Origin: Diaphorobacter aerolatus
GTDB taxonomy: Bacteria; Pseudomonadota; Gammaproteobacteria; Burkholderiales; Burkholderiaceae_C
DNA: 64,000 nucleotides
NCBI RefSeq assembly: GCF_014489535.1
Contig: NZ_CP060783.1
Span: 1,240,001 to 1,304,000, forward strand
Direction of reading: 5' to 3'
Positions within the stretch are counted from its first letter, which is position 1. The number at the start of each line of letters is the position of its first letter. The position numbers and the translations under genes are program-made. Positions 20,038 through 30,803 of the stretch are shown here, in pieces. The notes under the pieces are model-generated. The model did not search any database. It was given only the letters and a program-made list of their open reading frames with translations, and was not told the DNA's origin.

Positions 20038-21765
20038 TCACGCGATTTCTCCCTGCTTTTCAAGGGATGTGGAAACTATCGTGCGGCGATGCGCGTCGAG
20101 CGCATCCTGGGCAGCCAGCCGCAGCGCCACGATGTGCTGGCAAGGACCTCGGTACAAGCGGTTTTGCTGGAAAAAATTGCAGGTACAGCGCGCATCCGTC
20201 ATGTGATCGTCGGCAGTGAGTTCCAACTGCGTTTCAAACCAGCGCTTGTCACCATTGCCGCGCGAAATCCGTCCCGTCACGCGGGTAAAACCGTCCGCAA
20301 AATCAATCTGCGGCACCGCCACCGCACCGCTACGGATCAGATTGAGCGCGGCTTCCTCTTCGGGCGATGCGGGCACCATGCGCTGTTCGGCGCTAAGCGG
20401 CTCGCGCAGCAGCTCGCGCCACGCATAGCGTTCGGCCGACAGGTCATATACCGCGCGGCCCGCGTTCATCCAGCTCGTCATGCAGGCATGGACCTGCGCG
20501 ATGGAAAGTCCCGTCATCGCGGCGAGTTCCTGCGCACTGGCCTGCCAGCAAGATTGCAAGGCCTTACCGACCGCATCGATGTCCGCATCCTTTACATCGG
20601 CCTGGGGTGCCATCAGATGAAAACGCGCGCTTGCGGCCCAGTCATTGGCGCTCCAGCCGGAAAGGCCGAGCGTGACGGTCACGAGCCCCATGTCGATCAC
20701 CCAGAAGCTCGGCATGCCGGTGCCAAGCAAATGCACACGCACGCGCGTGGCCTGTGAGATCAGCCGCTCCAGCGTCAGCAGACGCCGGCGTCCCCAGATG
20801 CGTATGGTCCGCGCCGGTGTGGACGCTGGCCCCAGCAACTGCGAACGCTTGGTCTGAAGGCGCTTCTCCCACGGCTCGAACACGATGCACGGTGCGGCAT
20901 CGGGCGCCAATTCAAACCGCATCGCGCGCGGGCCATGTTTTTCGCGCTGGGATCGCAGTTGCGCGCAGATGTTGAACACATCCATGGGATGCAGATCGAT
21001 CACGGTCGCGGGCAGTGCCATGGCGCTCGACACCTGCAGAAAACCGCGCAACCAGCTATCGGGCAGCTCGATCTTTTCCTCGCGCAGACCCGGATCATCG
21101 CCGGTGCGCACGTCAAAGCCCGAAGGATCGAGTTGCAGCCGCGTGTCCTTGTAGTTGCGGATCTTCTGGAATTCTTCGTAAAGACTTGCCGAGTAGTCGA
21201 TGTTGGTCGTGCCGCAGATCATTTCGCCCGCATGCTCGAACGCCGCGTGCTGGATGCTGACCGAGCAGTAACTGGACTCGTCCTGGCTGAACGCCTCGAA
21301 CAGCAGGCGGTCGGGATGCACGGTGATCACGGGATCGAGCACGTACCAGAGATCGCGGTTGTTCTGGTAGAGCCAATCGAAATATTGGCGCTGCGCCCGA
21401 TAGAACGGGCTCAGCACCTTGGCCTTGCTCTCGCGCAGGCGCCTGAGTTCGACCGTGATCTCCTTGGCACGCTCGCGGATATGGCCCGTATCGGCCATGA
21501 AACCGGCGAGCAGTTGCGACTCGTGCTCGGCCAGCCACTGGCGGTAAGCGGTCTTGTCGCGACCACGCGTGCGCATGTCGCTCACCACCACATCGTGCAG
21601 CGCAGACAGGCCTTCGCGCACCTGCAGATAAGCGAGCCCGTCGCGTCTCAGAATGCCGTCAAAGCGCGTGGGTGGCCTGAGCAGATCGGGCGCAAACGAA
21701 AATGATTGCGAGGCCGCCGTGTCGCTGACCTGTGTCGCACCGTAGTACTGGTATTTGAATTCCAT
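20038..21765 (-). CDS. winged-helix / SWIM zinc-finger protein (retron accessory, WHSWIM type)
   Basis: A 575-residue protein starting MEFKYQYYGATQVSD. Most of it is not a family I can name. Around residues 435-485 it has a winged-helix-like stretch (AQELAAMTGLSIAQVHACMT), and near the C-terminus a SWIM zinc finger of the CxC...CxH form (ARCTCNFFQQN...GPCQHIVAL), usually a nucleic-acid or protein binding module. It lies 8 bases after the HEAT-repeat gene and directly upstream of the ncRNA and RT, so the three genes and the RNA form one unit. This matches my recollection of type XIII retrons (ARM/HEAT protein plus WHSWIM protein). Its molecular action is unknown; an effector or sensor role is inference. 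Confidence 0.8.
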   Translation of the reverse strand: MEFKYQYYGATQVSDTAASQSFSFAPDLLRPPTRFDGILRRDGLAYLQVREGLSALHDVVVSDMRTRGRDKTAYRQWLAEHESQLLAGFMADTGHIRERAKEITVELRRLRESKAKVLSPFYRAQRQYFDWLYQNNRDLWYVLDPVITVHPDRLLFEAFSQDESSYCSVSIQHAAFEHAGEMICGTTNIDYSASLYEEFQKIRNYKDTRLQLDPSGFDVRTGDDPGLREEKIELPDSWLRGFLQVSSAMALPATVIDLHPMDVFNICAQLRSQREKHGPRAMRFELAPDAAPCIVFEPWEKRLQTKRSQLLGPASTPARTIRIWGRRRLLTLERLISQATRVRVHLLGTGMPSFWVIDMGLVTVTLGLSGWSANDWAASARFHLMAPQADVKDADIDAVGKALQSCWQASAQELAAMTGLSIAQVHACMTSWMNAGRAVYDLSAERYAWRELLREPLSAEQRMVPASPEEEAALNLIRSGAVAVPQIDFADGFTRVTGRISRGNGDKRWFETQLELTADDHMTDARCTCNFFQQNRLYRGPCQHIVALRLAAQDALDAHRRTIVSTSLEKQGEIA

Positions 21766-21773
21766 GGCTGACC

Positions 21774-24700
21774 TCAGATGACGGACGTTGCCGGGCCGCT
21801 TGCGCGGTGCTCGACGGCGACCGGCTGCATGAAACTCTGCGCAAGCGCAGGGTGGCGCCCGGCGATGTCGCGCAGGCCCGCTACATAGTCCGGCTGATCG
21901 GCGAGACTCGCGCTCACCACCTGCCGCGCAAAGATGCCGGCCACCACGCTCGCCGTGTCCGGTGAGTCGAGTTGCGTGCGCAAAAACGCGAGCACCCGCG
22001 TCTTGCTCGCGCGGGCGCGGTGCACCTGGCTGAGCACCGCAAGAAAATAAGGCTGTAGTTCCTGAAGCCGCGCCGCACGGTCGCGCGGTGATTCGTCGGG
22101 CAGGCTCAAAAGCCACTGGGTGACGAACAATTGCACACTGGTACTCGGGTGTTGCGACAGCCGCGTGAGGCACATGCTCGCCTCGGGAGCGGTCATGCGC
22201 TGCGTGAGCCGCTGGCGGCCAAGCGCCTGCACCCAGACCTGCGGATGGTCCACCCAGGCAATCAGCAGTTCGGGAGACAGTGCCGATGCCGGCAGGCGTT
22301 CGCCAAACAATGTGCGCGCGTATTCCTGCGTATCGGCAAAACGCGCGTCGGCCAGCGTCAGCAACTGCTCGGCCTGCGCGGGCGTGGTCTGCCCGATGGG
22401 TGCAAGCAGCGTGTCCAGGCTCCGTCGGCTGCGCGCGCGCACGTCGGTATCCGCGTGTCGTGCGAGCGTGGCCCACTGGCGCAGGCTGTAGGCCTCGTCG
22501 CCGAGCGACTGCAAGGCCCACGCACCGTAACGCTGCGCTCCGCTTGCACGCGCCTGCAACGCCCGCCATGCGCCCGAGGCATCGCGCGCGGGCGCCGCGT
22601 CGCGCAGCGGCCCGGTCAGCAGCGCAAGCGCATCGTCGTAGGCGCCCTCGCCCTCCTCGGCACGAAACAGCACGTCATGCAGGCGCTCGGCGATGCGCGC
22701 GTTGCAGCGCGAGTCCTGCGCCAGGCGCGTGATGATTGGCTTGACGGCCTCGCGCAATTCACGGTGCGGCGAGACGGCAAACTCCGCGAGCACGTCGGCT
22801 TGTTCGTAGAGCAAGTCGTCCGGCAGGCTGCCCAGCAGGCGAATGCCACAGGCCACGCGCGCGGGCTCGTCGGCTGCGAGCAATGCGCGCAACGAGCTTG
22901 CGGGCAGCGTCTGCAATGCGGTTGGATGAACCAGCAGCCAGGCTGTGGCGATCTGCACCAGCGGCGTGAGCGAATGCTCGAGCAGGCGTTGAAGCGGCAG
23001 TGGCGGCACGCTGGCCGCCGACCTCGCGAGCGGCGCGTTCTCGCTCAACAGCGAAACGATGTTGTCGCGGATTTCAGGAAGCGCCGGGTTGGCGTCGTCG
23101 ATCGTGGGCAGCACGGCCAGCAGGGCCAGCGCGACCGCCGCGCCATCGGCAAACGACAGCAGTGCAACGCCTTGCGTGCGAAGCACAGCCGCTGGCGAAA
23201 TCAGCAGCGACGCCACCAGATCCGCATCACCGGCGGCACCGATCCGGTCGCGCGACAGCCAGGCGCTCAGGTAGTCCGCCGCAGGCCCGTCGCCGCATTG
23301 CGCCAGCACCATGAGCCACGGCCTGAGGGACTGCATGTCGCGCACGTCGGCCATGTGCCTTTGCACCACCTCGAGCCCGAGCGCGGCGGCGGGCGCATAG
23401 CGTTGACGCAGCAGCGGCGCAATCTGCGAAGCGTCCTGCGTATGCAGAAAATCCCGCTGATCGCTCAGTGCGCGCGTGAACGACCACAGCAGCAGCTCGG
23501 AACGCACCTGCCCCACCAGTTGCAGCAAGCGCTGCGGGTGCGCGTTCCACATCTGCGCCAGGCCGTCCACACGGTTGGCAGGCAACTGCTCCAGGTTCAA
23601 CGGCGCGTTGACACGAAAACTCCACGCGCGATGCGAGGCGAGCAGGCCACTCCACTCGGGCAGCACCAGTCGTGCGGCCAGCAACCAGTGCATTTCGGGC
23701 AAGGCTCCGGCGCGGGTTGCGGGCTGCTCGCCGCACAGCTCGTCCATGCGTTTCAACAACGCCACGGCCAGCGCCGGAGCCTCGCTGTGCTCCACCGCCG
23801 CGAGCCGCCGCAGATGACGCCAGCCACGCAGGCGCATGTAGAGCACGGTCTCGCGGTGAAACTGCGCGAACGCGCCTTTCGGCCCGTCGAAGCGCGCATG
23901 CAGCACGGCCAGCGTTTCGTGATCGTGCCGCCACTCCGCGCGTTTGTAGATGCGCTTGATCGCGGGCCACAGGTCGCCGCCCGGATCGACGCTCGCCATC
24001 AGTTCGCGCGCCGTTTGCGCCATCGCATCGTCAAAACAACCGAGTTCATCGGTGTGCAGCAGCGCCAGCGCGTCGCCGGACATCTCTCGATTCTTTCGCC
24101 GTGACCGGCCGTCCATCGCGGCTTGCCCGCCCTGATCGGCAAGTAACTGCCGTGTCGATTCGAGCGCGGTGATGCGCTCGTCGGGACCGAGCAACGCGAG
24201 CCATGCCTGGCGCGCCAGATCGCGCGTCGCGCCGCTGCGCCCGCGCTCCGACAACGCCTGCATCGCAACCGCCGCTCCGCCGTCACGCAGACGCCCGATG
24301 AGGTAGGCCAGGCAGTAGTCGAGCAGATCGTCACCGGTTTCAAGCAGCGCAATCAGGCGCGGAACCTGCGCATGAAGCAACTGCTGGGCCGCGCCGCCGC
24401 GCGCCGGATCGGCATATTCCGCGAGCCGCCAGATCAGCCGCCCTTGCTGCCCGGCAGACATGCGCCGCCAGGCATTGCCATCGAGCCTCGCGCACAGCAC
24501 GGCAATCGCCCGCGCCTGCGCCGATGATTCGGGTTGCGCGGTGGGCTCCGGCGCTGCGGCCATACGTTCGAAGGTGGCAACCTCATCGAAACCCTGCCTT
24601 GATTTCAGCACCTCGCCCGCCGCGAGCCGCTGCTGAAGATAGTTCACCGCCCGCTGCCGCGCCAGCTCGAGCGTGACGGGCATGGGCGTGAGCGTGCTTT

Positions 24701-24869
24701 CGTCCACCTGCGTGGCCAGCCCCGCCTTGAGATGCGTGGTCTGCAGCGTGACCACATGGCGCGCAGATGAATCCATCCCCGGTTGATCCAGCGCCACCAC
24801 GCGCAGCGTGCTGATGCGTTCGTTGGCACCCTGGATTCTGGACAGTACGGCTTGGGCGAGGAGATTCAT
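21774..24869 (-). CDS. large HEAT/ARM-repeat protein (retron accessory)
   Basis: A 1031-residue, soluble, all-helical protein with many degenerate Ala/Leu-rich helix pairs (for example LADQPDYVAGLRDIAGRHPAL, LRALLAADEPARVACGIRLL, LVDHPQVWVQALGRQRL-like blocks), the look of HEAT/armadillo repeats. No enzyme motif, signal peptide or membrane segment is visible. It is the first gene of the retron operon; the SWIM gene follows after 8 bases. In type XIII retrons, as I recall them, an ARM/HEAT protein of this kind accompanies the RT and may act as sensor, scaffold or effector. The promoter should lie in 24870-25174, shared with the divergent VOC gene. Confidence 0.78.
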   Translation of the reverse strand: MNLLAQAVLSRIQGANERISTLRVVALDQPGMDSSARHVVTLQTTHLKAGLATQVDESTLTPMPVTLELARQRAVNYLQQRLAAGEVLKSRQGFDEVATFERMAAAPEPTAQPESSAQARAIAVLCARLDGNAWRRMSAGQQGRLIWRLAEYADPARGGAAQQLLHAQVPRLIALLETGDDLLDYCLAYLIGRLRDGGAAVAMQALSERGRSGATRDLARQAWLALLGPDERITALESTRQLLADQGGQAAMDGRSRRKNREMSGDALALLHTDELGCFDDAMAQTARELMASVDPGGDLWPAIKRIYKRAEWRHDHETLAVLHARFDGPKGAFAQFHRETVLYMRLRGWRHLRRLAAVEHSEAPALAVALLKRMDELCGEQPATRAGALPEMHWLLAARLVLPEWSGLLASHRAWSFRVNAPLNLEQLPANRVDGLAQMWNAHPQRLLQLVGQVRSELLLWSFTRALSDQRDFLHTQDASQIAPLLRQRYAPAAALGLEVVQRHMADVRDMQSLRPWLMVLAQCGDGPAADYLSAWLSRDRIGAAGDADLVASLLISPAAVLRTQGVALLSFADGAAVALALLAVLPTIDDANPALPEIRDNIVSLLSENAPLARSAASVPPLPLQRLLEHSLTPLVQIATAWLLVHPTALQTLPASSLRALLAADEPARVACGIRLLGSLPDDLLYEQADVLAEFAVSPHRELREAVKPIITRLAQDSRCNARIAERLHDVLFRAEEGEGAYDDALALLTGPLRDAAPARDASGAWRALQARASGAQRYGAWALQSLGDEAYSLRQWATLARHADTDVRARSRRSLDTLLAPIGQTTPAQAEQLLTLADARFADTQEYARTLFGERLPASALSPELLIAWVDHPQVWVQALGRQRLTQRMTAPEASMCLTRLSQHPSTSVQLFVTQWLLSLPDESPRDRAARLQELQPYFLAVLSQVHRARASKTRVLAFLRTQLDSPDTASVVAGIFARQVVSASLADQPDYVAGLRDIAGRHPALAQSFMQPVAVEHRASGPATSVI

Positions 24870-25174
24870 GCAGCAGGCATCGGGTGGATGTAAACGAGGG
24901 CTGATAAAGAAATCTGCCTATCGATCACGATGTCGGTCAAGAAAACTAGCTTCGAGTGTAGAGCACCTTGGCCGGCGCTTTGTAGTAGCTGCGCCAGCAC
25001 ACCCCACTGGATCGTCTGACAAACATCTCCAGCGAATCGATAGAAAAGTCTGATCTGAAACAAATGCACCGCATGCACCCTCAAGCAAGATCAAGCACTG
25101 CCAATTACCTTATTTCGTTTAGGTAAATTAATTACGCATAATAAAACCACATTCCTTTCTCTCAGGAGACTTCC
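24870..25174. promoter_or_regulatory. divergent promoter region between retron operon and VOC gene
   Basis: Non-coding, 305 bases, and clearly more AT-rich than the flanking genes, especially 25100-25160. The VOC gene has a good ribosome-binding site (CAGGAGACTTCC before its ATG). An inverted repeat TTACCT-N10-AGGTAA lies at 25105-25126. I see no tRNA, repeat or att-like sequence that would mark an edge of the retron locus. Confidence 0.55.
25105..25126. promoter_or_regulatory. operator-like palindrome upstream of the VOC gene
   Basis: Perfect 6-bp arms TTACCT and AGGTAA separated by 10 bases, ending 48 bases before the VOC start. Size and position suit a dimeric repressor or activator site; the regulator is unknown. 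Confidence 0.35.
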
Positions 25175-25801
25175 ATGAGCGCAATTCCCTCCGCAGCAAC
25201 CCGCGCAAACCTGCCCTCCCCCGCCACCATCCAGCAGTTGCACCACTACGCCTACAAGGCGCGCGACGCCGAGGAGACGCGGCATTTCTATGAAGACATT
25301 CTTGGCCTACCGCTCTATCACATCATCCAGAGCGACTACGTCCCCTCCACCGGCGAGTACTGCCCGTACACGCATTTCTTCTTCCGGCTCAACGACGGCT
25401 CGTTCATCGCGTTCTTCGACATCGGCGACGATGAAAAGCCGCTGCCCTCGCCCAATACGCCGCCGTGGGTGAACCACATCGCCTTTCGCGTGGATACGGT
25501 CGCGGATCTCGAAGCCACGAAGGCGCGGCTTCAGGCGCATGGCATCGAGGTGCTCGGCATCACCGACCACCACATCTTCAAGAGCATCTATTTCTTCGAC
25601 CCGAATGGAATCCGGCTCGAACTGTCGGCGCAGCTCGCGGGCGAGGCGCTGATGGCGCGCGAGAGCCGCACCGCCCACGCGCGTCTGGCGGAATGGACCG
25701 AGCGCAAGCAGCAGTGGCGCAAGGAACGCGCTGCGGGAAAGGTCACGGAATCCCTCAAGCCGGGCACCAATGACCGACCCGAATTCGTGCCCGGCAGTTG
25801 A
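25175..25801 (+). CDS. VOC family (glyoxalase/dioxygenase fold) protein
   Basis: A 208-residue member of the vicinal oxygen chelate superfamily. The first beta-alpha-beta module carries the metal-ligand-type histidine in LHHYAYKARDAEETRHFYEDIL, and the second has VNHIAFRV and ends with FFDPNGIRLEL, the usual Glu ligand region. The last 50 residues are charged and helical. The superfamily covers lyases, dioxygenases and resistance proteins, so substrate and reaction cannot be assigned. It is divergent from the retron operon and 139 bases upstream of valS. Confidence 0.8.
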   Translation: MSAIPSAATRANLPSPATIQQLHHYAYKARDAEETRHFYEDILGLPLYHIIQSDYVPSTGEYCPYTHFFFRLNDGSFIAFFDIGDDEKPLPSPNTPPWVNHIAFRVDTVADLEATKARLQAHGIEVLGITDHHIFKSIYFFDPNGIRLELSAQLAGEALMARESRTAHARLAEWTERKQQWRKERAAGKVTESLKPGTNDRPEFVPGS

Positions 25802-25940
25802 ATCCCGCAGATTCCGCACGCACGAGCGGCTCAATATGAGGTGAGCGCGGAGCCGAGGCGCGAAACGAATAAAATGGAACGAACCCTCCGACCATTGCCC
25901 CAACGGCATCCCACGGGATGCCGTTTTTCATTGCATTGCC

Positions 25941-28849
25941 ATGAGCGACGACAACAAAATTTCACAACCGGGCCTCGACAGCCTTTCCAAATCGTTCGAA
26001 CCCGCAGCCATCGAGGCCCAATGGGGTCCCGAGTGGGAAAAGCGCGGCTATGGCAACGCGGGCTACCGTGGCACCGGCGCGCCGAATGCGGAGTCCGTCG
26101 CCGAGCACCGCAACTTCTCCATCCAGTTGCCGCCCCCAACGTGACCGGCACGCTGCACATGGGCCACGCGTTCAACCAGACGATCATGGATTCCCTCACG
26201 CGCTACTACCGCATGAAGGGCTACAACACCGCGTGGGTGCCGGGCACCGACCACGCAGGCATTGCCACGCAGATCGTGGTCGAGCGCCAGTTGCAAGACC
26301 AGGGCGTGAGCCGCCATGACCTCGGCCGCGAGAAGTTCACGGAAAAGGTCTGGGAGTGGAAGGAAAAAAGCGGCAACACCATCACCACGCAGATGCGCCG
26401 CATGGGCGACAGCGTGGACTGGAGCCGCGAATACTTCACCATGGACGACAAGCTCTCCAGGGTGGTGAACGAGACCTTTGTGCGCCTGTTCGAGCAGGGC
26501 CTGATCTACCGCGGCAAACGTCTCGTGAACTGGGACCCGAAGCTGCAATCGGCGGTGTCCGATCTGGAAGTCGAAAACGAGCAGAAGGACGGCTCGCTGT
26601 GGCATATCGCCTATCCGCTGTCGGATGGATCGGGCCAGTTGGTGGTTGCCACGACGCGCCCCGAAACCATGCTCGGCGACGTGGCCGTGATGGTGCATCC
26701 CGAAGACGAGCGCTACCAGCATCTGATCGGCAAGACCGTGACGCTGCCGCTCGTGGGCCGCGAGATTCCGATCATCGCCGACGACTACGTGGACCGTGAA
26801 TTCGGCACCGGCGTGGTGAAAGTCACGCCCGCGCACGACAACAACGATTACCAGGTCGGCCAGCGCCACGGGCTGCCGATGATCGGCGTGCTCACGCTGG
26901 CGGCCACCATCAACGAAAACGCGCCCGAGAAATATCGCGGCATGGATCGCTTCGTGGCACGCAAGGCCATCGTGGCCGATCTCGAAGCCGCCGGGCTGAT
27001 GGTCGAGATCAAGAAGCACAAGCTGATGGTGCCGATCTGCACGCGCACCGGCCAGGTGATCGAGCCGATGCTGACCGACCAGTGGTTTGTGGCGATGACC
27101 AAGGTCGGCGAAGGCGACCCGACCGGCAAGTCCATCGCCGCCAAGGCCATCGACGCGGTGGCGAGCGGTCAGGTGCAGTTCGTGCCCGAGAACTGGGTGA
27201 ACACCTACAACCAGTGGATGAACAACATCCAGGACTGGTGCATCTCGCGCCAGCTCTGGTGGGGTCATCAGATCCCCGCATGGTATGACGAGAACGGCAA
27301 CTGCATCGTCGCGCGCAACGAGGCCGAAGCGCAGGCCAAGGCACCTGGAAAGAAGCTCACGCGCGACCCCGACGTGCTCGACACCTGGTACTCATCGGCA
27401 CTCGTGCCGTTCAGCACCATGGGCTGGCCCGAGCAAGGCGAAGCCGCCGACTCGGACTACAACCTGTACCTGCCCTCGTCGGTGCTGGTGACGGGCTACG
27501 ACATCATCTTCTTCTGGGTTGCCCGGATGATCATGATGAGCACGCACTTCACGGGGCGCGTGCCGTTCAAGCATGTCTACATGCACGGTCTGGTGCTCGA
27601 TGCGCACGGCAAGAAGATGTCCAAGTCCGAAGGCAATGTGCTGGACCCGGTCGATCTGATCGACGGCATCACGCTGGAGCCACTGCTTGAAAAACGCACG
27701 CAGGGCCTGCGCCGCCCAGAGACCGCGCCGACGGTCCGCAAGAACACGCAGAAGGAATTTCCGGACGGCATTCCGGCCTACGGCGCCGACGCTCTGCGCT
27801 TCACGTTTGCCGCACTGGCGTCGCTTGGCCGCTCGATCAACTTCGACTCCAAGCGCTGCGAGGGCTACCGCAACTTCTGCAACAAGCTCTGGAACGCCAG
27901 CCGCTTCGTGCTGATGAACTGCGAGGGCCATGACTGCGGCCTGCAGGAACACACCAAGGAGCAGTGCCAGCCCGGTGGCGAATTCGAAGGCTATATGCAC
28001 TTCAGCCAGCCTGATCGCTGGATCTCGTCGCAATTGCAGAAGGTCGAGGCCGAGGTCGCCAAGGGCTTTGCCGAGTACCGTCTCGACAACGTCGCGAACA
28101 CGATCTATGAATTCGTGTGGAACGAGTTCTGCGACTGGTATCTCGAAATCGCCAAGGTGCAGATCCAGAACGGCAACGAGGCGCAGCAACGCGCCACGCG
28201 CCGCACGCTGATCCGCACGCTCGAAGCCATCCTGCGTCTCGCGCATCCGATCATTCCGTTCGTGACCGAAGCGCTCTGGCAAAAGGTCGCGCCGGTTGCG
28301 GGCCTGCCGGGCGAGTCGGTGTCGATTGCCCGCTATCCGGAGGCGCAACCAGCAAAGATCGACGAGGCGGCGATTGCCTACGTGGGCCGCATCAAGCAGA
28401 TGGTCGATTCCTGCCGCACGCTGCGCGGCGAGATGGGAGTGTCGCCCGCACAGCGCCTGCCGCTGCTTGCCGTGGCAGGCTCGGCCGCCGATGCGCAGTT
28501 CCTGCGCGACAACGCCGCCGTGCTGCAAAACCTCGCCAAGCTCAGCGAAGCGAAGGTGTTCGAAGACGAATCCGCATGGGCCGCCGAAGCGCAGAACGCG
28601 CCAGTCGCGGTGGTCGGCGATGCGCGTCTGGCGATGTTCGTGGAAGTCGACGTGGCCGCCGAAAAGGCCCGCCTGTCCAAGGAGGCAACGCGCCTCGAAG
28701 GCGAAATCGCCAGCTCCGAAAAGAAGCTCGGCAACGAGGCCTTCGTCGCCAAGGCGCCAGCCGCCGTGCTGGAGCAGGAACGCGCCCGGGTGTCCGAGAA
28801 GAGTGCGACACTCGCACGCATCAAGGAACAACTGGCGCGTCTGGGTTGA
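25941..28849 (+). CDS. valS: valyl-tRNA synthetase, with an apparent frameshift near the 5' end
   Basis: Charges tRNA-Val. After the start [20 protein letters not shown] comes [20 protein letters not shown], the HIGH-type signature. It is followed by the large editing domain, [18 protein letters not shown], the KMSKS loop ([14 protein letters not shown]), the anticodon-binding domain and a C-terminal coiled coil (from about 900: [20 protein letters not shown]). The frame breaks inside LPPP: the run CCCCC at 26133-26137 lacks one C needed to read on into [10 protein letters not shown]. Restored length is 969 residues. ATG at 25941 matches the family start. A frame from 25841 that crosses the break is only the wrong-frame upstream sequence. 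Confidence 0.94.
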
Positions 28850-28887
28850 GCCCGGTCGCTGGTGTCATTTTTGGAATCGACGAACTC

Positions 28888-29775
28888 ATGAGCAATCACA
28901 CGCGCGTGCGCAAGGCCGTTTTTCCCGTCGCTGGTCTCGGCACCCGATTTCTGCCCGCCACCAAGGCCTCGCCGAAGGAGATGCTGCCGGTGGTGGACAA
29001 GCCCTTGATCCAGTACGCCGTGGAAGAGGCCTACGAAGCCGGTATCCGCGACATGATCTTCGTGACCGGTCGCAGCAAGCGCGCCATCGAAGATCATTTC
29101 GACACCGCTTACGAGCTTGAAAACGAGCTCGAAAACGCGGGCAAGGAAGCCATGCTCGATCTGGTGCGCAGCATCAGCCCGCCCGACATGAACTGCCTGT
29201 TCGTGCGCCAGCCGCGCTCCTTGGGACTGGGCCACGCCGTGCTTTGTGCCGAACCTCTGGTTGGCAACGACCCGTTTGCCGTGCTGCTGGCCGATGATTT
29301 GATGCGCGGTGAACCCGGTGGTCCCGGCGTGATGAAGCAGATGACCACCGCGTTTCACAAGCAGGGCCGCTCATTGCTCGCCGTGCAGGAAGTCCCGCTC
29401 GAACAAACCAGGCGCTACGGCATCGTCAAGGGCGAGCCCGCCGGTGGCCCGCTGATGCGCATCGATGAAATCGTGGAAAAGCCCACGCCAGAAACAGCCC
29501 CGTCGCGCATGGGCGTGGCTGGCCGCTACGTGCTGACGCCCGCCATCTTTGAAGAGCTGCGCACGCAGCCCAAGGGTGCCGGTGGCGAAATCCAGTTGAC
29601 GGACGCAATCGGTCGCCTGATGTCGTCCGAGACCGTGTACGCGTTCCAGTATGTAGGCCGTCGCTACGACTGCGGCAGCAAGGAAGGGTTTCTCGAAGCC
29701 ACCGTCGATCTGGCCTTGCAGCACCCCGACGTGGGATCGAGCTTTCGCGAATATCTGAAGACGCTGAGCCTCTGA
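28888..29775 (+). CDS. galU: UTP--glucose-1-phosphate uridylyltransferase
   Basis: Makes UDP-glucose for cell-surface polysaccharide and sugar-nucleotide synthesis. The nucleotide-binding start [45 protein letters not shown] and [10 protein letters not shown] are all diagnostic of bacterial GalU. Length 295 residues is standard. It starts 38 bases after valS. A longer open frame upstream is the valS antiframe and not part of the gene. Confidence 0.95.
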   Translation: MSNHTRVRKAVFPVAGLGTRFLPATKASPKEMLPVVDKPLIQYAVEEAYEAGIRDMIFVTGRSKRAIEDHFDTAYELENELENAGKEAMLDLVRSISPPDMNCLFVRQPRSLGLGHAVLCAEPLVGNDPFAVLLADDLMRGEPGGPGVMKQMTTAFHKQGRSLLAVQEVPLEQTRRYGIVKGEPAGGPLMRIDEIVEKPTPETAPSRMGVAGRYVLTPAIFEELRTQPKGAGGEIQLTDAIGRLMSSETVYAFQYVGRRYDCGSKEGFLEATVDLALQHPDVGSSFREYLKTLSL

Positions 29776-30540
29776 TTCCGTCTGCGTGCACATCCATCGC
29801 CTCATGACGAATGCACGCCGTCATGAGGCGAATTTCTTTGCGCCCGCCACGCACAGCACGACCGCAATCGTCACCACCAGCATCGCCGCACTCACGGCCT
29901 CATCCAGCAAACTGGCCGCGAGCGCCAGGCCAAAGAACGGTTGCAGCAACTGCAATTGCCCCACCGCTGCTATTCCGCCCTGTGCGAGCCCGCGATACCA
30001 GAACACAAAACCCAGAAACATGCTGAACAAAGCCACATAACCTAGAGCGAGCCAGCCCGGCCCACTCACGTCCTGGAGCGGATGATCGGGCCAGAACCAC
30101 AACACGGCGGCAATCATCAGCGGCAGCGACAACACCAGCGCCCAGGAGATCACCTGCCAACCACCGAGTGAGCGCGCAAGACGCCCTCCTTCGGCGTAGC
30201 CAAGACCACAGAGCGCAATCGCCAGCAGCATGAAGGTGTCGCCGAGCGGCGCGGCGCTCACGCCTTCACGCAGTGCGAAGCCCGCCACCAGCGCGCTGCC
30301 GATCAACGAGAACACCCAGAAGGCCGGTCGTGGCCGCTCGCCGCCACGCAGCACTCCGAAAATCGCCGTGGAGAGCGGCAACAGCCCGATGAACACGATG
30401 GAGTGCGCCGAGGTCACGTGCTGCAGCGCGAGAGCCGTGAGCAGCGGAAAACCCACAACCACACCGATTGCCACCACCGCGAGCGAAATCCACTGCGAAC
30501 GCTGCGGCCACGCTTGCCTGCGCCACAACAGGATGGCTAG

Positions 30541-30803
30541 GGCCTGTTCACACAACGCACGGGGATCGCGTTGTGCAGTCTTGGGATGGGATGCAAGGCG
30601 CAGGCTCGAAGCAAGGTAGGTACCTTGCGAGAGACTGCAACGCCGCAGACCGCCCAAGACTGCACAACCCTTCGGGCAAGCCAGGCAGGGCCGCCCCTGC
30701 GGCGTTGCATTCCTTGCGCGGGTGCCTACCCGCGCGGCGTCATGCGCCTAGCATGAGCGGTCCTGTCTGGCTTGCGCGACCCCGTGGGTTGTGTGAACAG
30801 GCC
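30541..30803. mobile_element. MITE-like inverted-repeat element, copy 2 (263 bp, with nested insert)
   Basis: Same element as 6200-6368: 24-bp terminal inverted repeats (GGCCTGTTCACACAACG..., 23 of 24 matching) and the same internal inverted repeats, here a perfect GTTGTGCAGTCTTGGG with CCCAAGACTGCACAAC. It is flanked by a direct CTAG duplication (30537-30540 and 30804-30807), which fits the YTAR target used by IS5-group elements. It carries no transposase, so movement would need one supplied in trans. About 95 bp at 30677-30774 are absent from copy 1. Confidence 0.85.
30677..30774. repeat. palindromic sequence nested inside the second MITE-like element
   Basis: Present only in copy 2. It is bounded by CAAGCCAGGCAGG and CCTGTCTGGCTTG (12 of 13 paired), with further short GC palindromes inside such as GCGCGGGT...ACCCGCGC. 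It looks like a smaller repeat inserted in the larger one. Confidence 0.6.
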
